From Raineya sp. (GTDB taxonomy: Bacteria > Bacteroidota > Bacteroidia > Cytophagales > Thermonemataceae): 64,000 bases of DNA. Under the pieces are notes generated by a model. The model saw nothing but the letters and a program-made list of their open reading frames with translations, was not told the origin of the DNA and ran no database searches. How positions within the stretch are numbered: position 1 is the stretch's first letter; each line of letters starts with the position of its first letter. The translations under genes and the position numbers were made by a program. This document shows, in pieces, positions 59,485 to 64,000 of this stretch. The DNA lies in assembly GCA_025454915.1 (NCBI GenBank), contig JALONN010000001.1:526464-590463 (forward strand), in the 5' to 3' direction.

Positions 59485-59934
59485 ATGGCTCTCAAAGACA
59501 TTATTAACGAAGACATCAAAGACGCAATGAAAAGTAAAAACCAGTCGGCTCTTACTGCTCTACGTGAGTTAAAATCAATGATTCTATTGGAAGAAACCAA
59601 AGAAGGTGGAAATGGAATCCTTTCAGAAGCCGATGAAATAGCAATTATTACAAAAGCTATTAAACAACGTAAAGAATCTTACGAAATGTTCCACACGCAA
59701 GGTAGAGCTGAGCAAGCTGCTGAGCAACAAGCTGTTATTGCAATTATGGAAAAATATTTGCCTAAACAATTGAGTGCAGAAGAAGCTGAAGCAAAAATTA
59801 AAGCCATTATCGAAAGTACAGGAGCTACTTCTATCAAAGATATGGGAAAAGTAATGGGGCAGGCTACCAAAGAACTAGCTGGACAAGTGGATAATAAACT
59901 GGTTTCTGAACTTGTTAAAAAACTTTTGGCATAA
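59485..59934 (+). CDS. GatB/YqeY domain protein
   Basis: 149 residues, all of it the YqeY fold: a helical MALKDIINEDIKDAMKSKNQ start, then KREESYEMF-like helix (KQRKESYEMFHTQGR) and the C-terminal ATSIKDMGKVMGQATKELAG motif. The fold is shared with the tail domain of GatB amidotransferase and is linked to tRNA-related metabolism, but the function of free YqeY is not established. Own promoter and strong terminator: a single-gene unit. Confidence 0.9.
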   Translation: MALKDIINEDIKDAMKSKNQSALTALRELKSMILLEETKEGGNGILSEADEIAIITKAIKQRKESYEMFHTQGRAEQAAEQQAVIAIMEKYLPKQLSAEEAEAKIKAIIESTGATSIKDMGKVMGQATKELAGQVDNKLVSELVKKLLA

Positions 59935-59955
59935 ATAGAAACATCTCAATACATG

Positions 59956-59990
59956 AAAAACCTTCTAACAAATCTTGTTAGAAGGTTTTT
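59956..59990 (+). terminator. Strong terminator after the YqeY-family gene
   Basis: AAAAACCTTCTAACAA-ATC-TTGTTAGAAGGTTTTT, a perfect 16-bp stem followed by Ts, within 25 bases of the stop codon. Confidence 0.9.
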
Positions 59991-60175
59991 TTTTACAAGG
60001 ATAAAAAAATAAATAATCGTATATGAATGCTTTAAATCAAATGGTTAAAATGACTGAAGAGTTTATTAAATAATCCCTATAACTCATCAGCTAAAATCTA
60101 TGATTCATAAAGTTTTCGTATTTCTGGGAAAAATAAAGAACACTTTTATTTAAAATTTAATTTAAACTAAAATTT

Positions 60176-60583
60176 ATGAAAAATTATAAATGTTATTTCT
60201 CTGTTTTTGCCTTTCTGACGCTATTAAGCGTTGCTTGTTCAGAAAAAAAGAATGATTGTATAAAATGTGCCAAAACATTAGATCCTCTTTTACAAAAAGA
60301 TTTGACAATCGCACCTGATGAAATTTTCTATTATGAAGCAGAAATACATGGTTCTGTGGGTATTGGTGTGGAATATGAAATTGGAGATACCAATGTTGTT
60401 GCATTTGATCATGATGAAATTCGCTATAAAAATAAAGGAGAAATAGCACCTGGAGGAGATAAAGCTACTAAAACTTTCACTTTTAAAGCTAAAAAGTTAG
60501 GAGAAACAACACTAACAATTAAAGAGACTTTTAGAGGAGATGTAAAAAAAACTTATACCAACAAAATTATTGTAAAACACTAA
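60176..60583 (+). CDS. Small lipoprotein, possibly Ig-like
   Basis: 135 residues. Lipoprotein signal (..FLTLLSVACSEKK), two close Cys in DCIKCAK, then a beta-sandwich-like body (TKTFTFKAKKLGETTLTIKE, YTNKIIVKH) in the style of small inhibitor-I42/Ig-like domains. No catalytic motif. It begins about 190 bp after the YqeY terminator; the WG/TonB_C gene starts 40 bp later and may be part of the same unit. Confidence 0.55.
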   Translation: MKNYKCYFSVFAFLTLLSVACSEKKNDCIKCAKTLDPLLQKDLTIAPDEIFYYEAEIHGSVGIGVEYEIGDTNVVAFDHDEIRYKNKGEIAPGGDKATKTFTFKAKKLGETTLTIKETFRGDVKKTYTNKIIVKH

Positions 60584-60622
60584 ATTAATTTTATAATATT
60601 GAATATTCAAAAATAAAAGCAG

Positions 60623-62320
60623 ATGAAAACCCTATTTATCATATTAATTTGGTCTTTTTCAAGTACAATTATAGCTCAAGGTCTAATACCTCAGCCAAAT
60701 AAAAAAGGCTTATTTGGCTATAAAAAAGATAAGGCTAAAAACTGGATTATTAAACCAAGCTTCCAACAAGCAAGAGAATTTGGTAAAAGTGGCTTAGATA
60801 CTTCATTTGCTCTTGTTAAACAAAAAAATAAATGGGGGGTAATTAATAAAAAAGGAGAATGGGCATTGAAGCCTAATTATGATGATTTAAACAAGATTGT
60901 TCATCTGAGAGAAATGAAAAGTATTGTATTTTATAATTACAATCCCTTTTATGCAGACTTATTTTTAGTAGAAAATCAAAAAATTATTGAAACACCTCTA
61001 AAAAAATGTAAATATCTGGATATATTTGAGCAGTATGATGTATATATTTTTAAACAAGAAGATGATAAGATTTTCTTCTATGAACCTGATAAACAAATAG
61101 TAGGAGGGTATGATACTTATTTTAATAGAGGCAATTTTGTAATAGGTAAAAAGGGTAGTCGTTATGAATGGATTGATTTATATACACTTACAATTCATCC
61201 TATAGGAGCATTTGATGATTTTAAATATATCAAAAATGATATTTTAATAACTCAAAACGGTAAAAAAGGTATTTTGTCAGATCAGGATAAAATACAAATT
61301 CCTATAGAATATGATGAAATTATATTAGAAAATGAAAGTGATGAAGATGGGGATGAGGATATTTTCTTTGTTATAAAAAATAATTTAAAAGGCGTATTTT
61401 TAAAGGATAGTAGTGTATATTCACCTTTATTGAAAGCAGAGTATCATAAAATCGAAAAAATAGCTCCAGATAGTTCTATCTATTTCTTAGAAAAAAATGG
61501 TAAAAAAGGACTCTTCAATATGAAAAATAAGAGAATGCTCCTTACTCCAGATTATGAAGATATACAAATATTGGAATGTAAGAACTTAAATCAGTTTTTA
61601 TGCTTTACCACAAAAGACAATAAGAAAGAACTGTATGATATTATCAGACAGAAAGTAATCGTATCAGATATAGATAGTGTATTTTGTTTGAGTGTAGATT
61701 GGAAAAAAGAATTAATAATATTGCAGAAAGATAAAAAGTATGCTGTTCTGAAAAATATTATTGATGGAAAAACTACTGATTTTTTTGATAAAATAAATAT
61801 AGAGAAGCCTAAAAAGCAAAGACAAGATGGTTCCAAATATTATCGTAATGAAGTAGTTGTATATAAAAAAGATATGAAGCAATATATGAATACAGAAACT
61901 TTTTCATATTCTGCTAAACCTTTTTCAATAATAGATGAAATAGGACCACCTGATGAACCAGAGCCAATTGTATACCAAATAAAGGCGTGGTACGAAGAGT
62001 ATGAAGTAAAAGAACCCGCCCAATATGAGGGTGGTATGATAGCATTTAGAAAAGCTATTCAAGATAAATTAGTATATCCTCAAAACATGAAAGAAAGACA
62101 TATAGAGGGAAAAGTCGTTTTACAATATATAATTAATGAGCAGGGATATATGTTGTATGTAAAGACCTTGAGAGATATAGGATATGGTAGTGGTGAAGCA
62201 GCTGAAACTGCTCTCAAAAGAATGAATGAATTGAAACAAAATCGCTGGATACCAGCTAAAGATGCACACGGACAGCCTGTTAGTGTTCGTAAAACAATAA
62301 TAGTAAGATTCAAATTATAA
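60623..62320 (+). CDS. Secreted WG-repeat protein with C-terminal TonB_C domain (copy 1)
   Basis: 565 residues, intact copy. Signal peptide (MKTLFIILIWSFSSTIIAQ). The body has WG-type repeats (KWGVINKKGEWALKPNYDDL; KGLFNMKNKRMLLTPDYED) in several units to about residue 400. The C-terminus is a TonB_C fold: AQYEGGMIAFRKAIQDKLVY ... GKVVLQYIINEQGY, ending PVSVRKTIIVRFKL. It lacks the membrane helix of a true TonB energy transducer, so the domain is probably used for protein contact in the periplasm. A downstream copy begins 7 bp after its stop. Confidence 0.75.
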   Translation: MKTLFIILIWSFSSTIIAQGLIPQPNKKGLFGYKKDKAKNWIIKPSFQQAREFGKSGLDTSFALVKQKNKWGVINKKGEWALKPNYDDLNKIVHLREMKSIVFYNYNPFYADLFLVENQKIIETPLKKCKYLDIFEQYDVYIFKQEDDKIFFYEPDKQIVGGYDTYFNRGNFVIGKKGSRYEWIDLYTLTIHPIGAFDDFKYIKNDILITQNGKKGILSDQDKIQIPIEYDEIILENESDEDGDEDIFFVIKNNLKGVFLKDSSVYSPLLKAEYHKIEKIAPDSSIYFLEKNGKKGLFNMKNKRMLLTPDYEDIQILECKNLNQFLCFTTKDNKKELYDIIRQKVIVSDIDSVFCLSVDWKKELIILQKDKKYAVLKNIIDGKTTDFFDKINIEKPKKQRQDGSKYYRNEVVVYKKDMKQYMNTETFSYSAKPFSIIDEIGPPDEPEPIVYQIKAWYEEYEVKEPAQYEGGMIAFRKAIQDKLVYPQNMKERHIEGKVVLQYIINEQGYMLYVKTLRDIGYGSGEAAETALKRMNELKQNRWIPAKDAHGQPVSVRKTIIVRFKL

Positions 62321-62410
62321 GCTTGAGATGAAAAATATTTTAATTTTTACATTTTTTTTGTTTATAAATGTACTTCAAGCCCAAAATCTTGTTCCATCAC
62401 AAGACAAAAA
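62312..62410 (+). repeat. 99-bp direct repeat, first copy
   Basis: The last bases of copy 1, the 7-bp spacer and the signal-peptide part of copy 2 are identical base for base to 63902-64000 (period 1590 bp). The identity may continue beyond the window. Confidence 0.9.
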
Positions 62411-63910
62411 TTGGATAGCTCACTTGCCTTTGCCAAACAAAATAACCTTTGGGGGGTGATAGACCAAAAAGGGAAGTGGAAGATTGAGCCTAAATATGAA
62501 GTCCTTTATTTTGAGAATAATCTTGTGCTTATCTTTGATTCAAAAAATAATAAAAGCTCATTCTTAGATAATCAAGGATATAAACAAGGTATTGATTTTG
62601 TAGATGTTCTTTTTCATGAAGATAAAAAAAGTGTGGTGTTATTTACTGAAACAAATAAATATTTATATTTGATTGAAAGCCAAAAGCTTATAGAAACACC
62701 CGTTCAGATACAAAAACGTGAATCTTTGAAAAAGATAAAAGGTAACTTATTTCTCTATGAAAAAAATGGATTAAAAAACTTATATCTTTTTGGAAAAGAC
62801 CCCTTGCAAGATTACACAAATATTTGGATACTCGATGATTTGAATGCTTGGGGTTTTCATAAAAATAAAGATTTGGTTAGTATTAACCTTTCAAACTTCT
62901 CTACAAAAAAAATGGATAATTTTGACAATGTGTATGCTGTCAACGAAACAATGTACAATTTTTTGTTTTTGTTGGAAAAAGGAAATAAAAGAGGTTTGAT
63001 GAATTATAATGGAGATTTGATATTGCCACTTGAATATGATAAAATTGAAAAGTATCTTGGCAATTTGTATCTGATTGGAAAAGATAATTTGAAGGGCTTA
63101 CTCAATATAGAAGCAAAAGAAATTATATTTCCTGCAATTTACCAACAAATAGAAAAAACACCATATACCAGCATTTTTGGTAGCTCAATCATGTTCAAAA
63201 ATGATAGAAATTTGTTATTGCTCAATGTGTTTGGTGAAAATATAAATTTACCATTTGATAATATTACCTTCTTAGTTACCCCACCTGATGCTTCTAATGA
63301 ATATGATGTCATAGTTGTTGAAAAAAATAAAAAGTATGCACTTTTAAAAAATAAAAAATTAGAAACATCAATATATTTTGATAAAATTGAACTCGTCAAA
63401 TCTTTACGAGTAAGAGATAATGCAAAGTCTGATTATGATTTGGTGGTTTTTAAGAACAAAGAGAGATTCTATATAAATCCAGAAAATTATGAACTTAGCA
63501 AAAAACCTTTTGAGGTTAAAATAAAAGAAGAGGTACAATTAGCATTAGTGGGAAAATCAACTTATGATAATGAACCACAAGAGAATAAAGTTTACCAAGA
63601 ATTTGAAGTATATGAACATGCAGAATATGAGGGTGGTATCAATGCCTTTAGAAAAGCGGTTCAAGATAATTTGGTATATCCTGAAAAGGCAAAAGTAAAC
63701 AAAACAGAGGGAAATGTAGTGCTACAATTTACAGTCAATAAAAAAGGAAATATTGAGGACATTAAAATTCTTAAAGATATTGGAGATGAATGTGGTGAGG
63801 CAGCTGTGGAAGCGATAAAGAAAACAAACAAACCTTGGTCTCCTGCTAAAAATAGAGAGAGAATACCTATTAAAGTTCGTAAGACATTACCTATAAAGTT
63901 TAAATTATAA
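62328..63910 (+). pseudogene. WG-repeat/TonB_C gene copy 2, N-terminus frameshifted by a deletion
   Basis: The ATG at 62328 opens a signal peptide (MKNILIFTFFLFINVLQAQN) that continues as LVPSQDKN and then runs out of frame to a stop at 62457-62459. The remaining frame resumes at 62411 with LDSSLAFAKQNNLWGVIDQK, matching copy 1 at GLDTSFALVKQKNKWGV. About 29 codons present in copy 1 (GLFGYKKD ... FGKSG) are missing and the join shifts the frame. The rest (499 residues, WG repeats and TonB_C ending KTLPIKFKL) is intact. The gene would lack export unless translation restarts, so it is called a pseudogene; assembly error is an alternative. Confidence 0.75.
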
Positions 63911-64000
63911 GCTTGAGATGAAAAATATTTTAATTTTTACATTTTTTTTGTTTATAAATGTACTTCAAGCCCAAAATCTTGTTCCATCACAAGACAAAAA
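63902..64000 (+). repeat. 99-bp direct repeat, second copy (cut by window edge)
   Basis: Identical to 62312-62410. It spans the end of copy 2, the spacer, and the signal-peptide codons of a third copy. The window ends inside it. Confidence 0.9.
63918..64000 (+). CDS. Partial WG-repeat/TonB_C gene copy 3
   Basis: The ATG at 63918 starts the same signal peptide as copy 2 (MKNILIFTFFLFINVLQAQ) and reads on as NLVPSQDK until the window ends, 27 codons. It is presumably a third paralogue of the tandem array. Whether it is intact past this point cannot be seen. Confidence 0.75.
   Translation, partial: MKNILIFTFFLFINVLQAQNLVPSQDK

Noticed and set aside
60023..60073. 16-codon open frame (MNALNQMVKMTEEFIK)
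   Set aside because: Very short, no signal or terminator, poor context; chance in AT-rich DNA.
1..64000. CRISPR arrays, prophage or conjugative element
   Set aside because: No regularly spaced repeats, phage structural genes, integrase or relaxase are visible.

Overview
The window is AT-rich chromosomal DNA from a member of the Bacteroidota, most likely a Cytophagales-type gliding or environmental bacterium. The clues are a type IX secretion C-terminal sorting domain (41267-42409), promoters of the Bacteroidota form TTTG-N19-TAnnTTTG (e.g. 28352-28382 and 59433-59463), an ECF sigma / anti-sigma pair whose anti-sigma carries a porin-like tail, many signal-peptide and SCK-type lipoproteins, and an almost complete lack of Shine-Dalgarno sequences. 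The species cannot be named from the sequence alone. There is no prophage, CRISPR array or integrative element. The mobile-type DNA recognised is one RAYT transposase gene with its REP palindrome.

Layout. 1-7.5 kb: mostly minus-strand small genes (two methyltransferases around a zinc-ribbon protein, a Crp/Fnr regulator, a HEAT-repeat protein, GrpB family, small secreted proteins, a HEPN-motif protein). 7.5-12.4 kb: RluA-type pseudouridine synthase, tRNA-His, EnvC-like amidase activator, histone-deacetylase-family enzyme, WYL regulator. 12.4-14.4 kb: urocanate hydratase. 14.5-20.7 kb: a tight five-gene surface-glycan operon (epimerase, GT2, two polytopic GT-C-like proteins, epimerase). 20.8-24.2 kb: TPR-caspase protein, RmlD-like reductase, a small secreted protein. 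24.3-34.8 kb: a membrane HAMP/GAF sensor without a recognisable output domain, LD-carboxypeptidase, GNAT, a charged coiled-coil lipoprotein, GH3-family protein, HisB, an SRPBCC membrane protein and MetG. 34.8-35.4 kb: RAYT with one REP at its stop codon and a second, decayed REP inside its reading frame.

35.5-46.3 kb: OmpA-type lipid/peptidoglycan linker, ECF sigma/anti-sigma, LVIVD lipoprotein plus outer-membrane partner, thioesterase, T9SS cargo, a GT-C membrane protein with a NeuD/PglD-like acetyltransferase, and a membrane protein with a phosphoacceptor helix but no ATPase domain. 46.3-49.8 kb: tandem secreted paralogues, a LysM-like secreted protein, a conserved cytoplasmic protein. 49.9-57.5 kb: UvrA, a beta-helix lipoprotein, a TPR sensor histidine kinase, CysQ. 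57.6-60.6 kb: SGNH hydrolase, a 41-residue membrane microprotein, a YqeY-family protein, a lipoprotein. 60.6-64 kb: a tandem array of secreted WG-repeat/TonB_C genes. The second copy has a broken N-terminus, and the third copy starts with 99 bp identical to the second.

The common theme is the cell envelope: surface glycan assembly, peptidoglycan remodelling (EnvC-like, LdcA, OmpA), secreted proteins and membrane signalling. Housekeeping genes (metG, uvrA, hisB, hutU, tRNA-His) are scattered singly and not in pathway operons.
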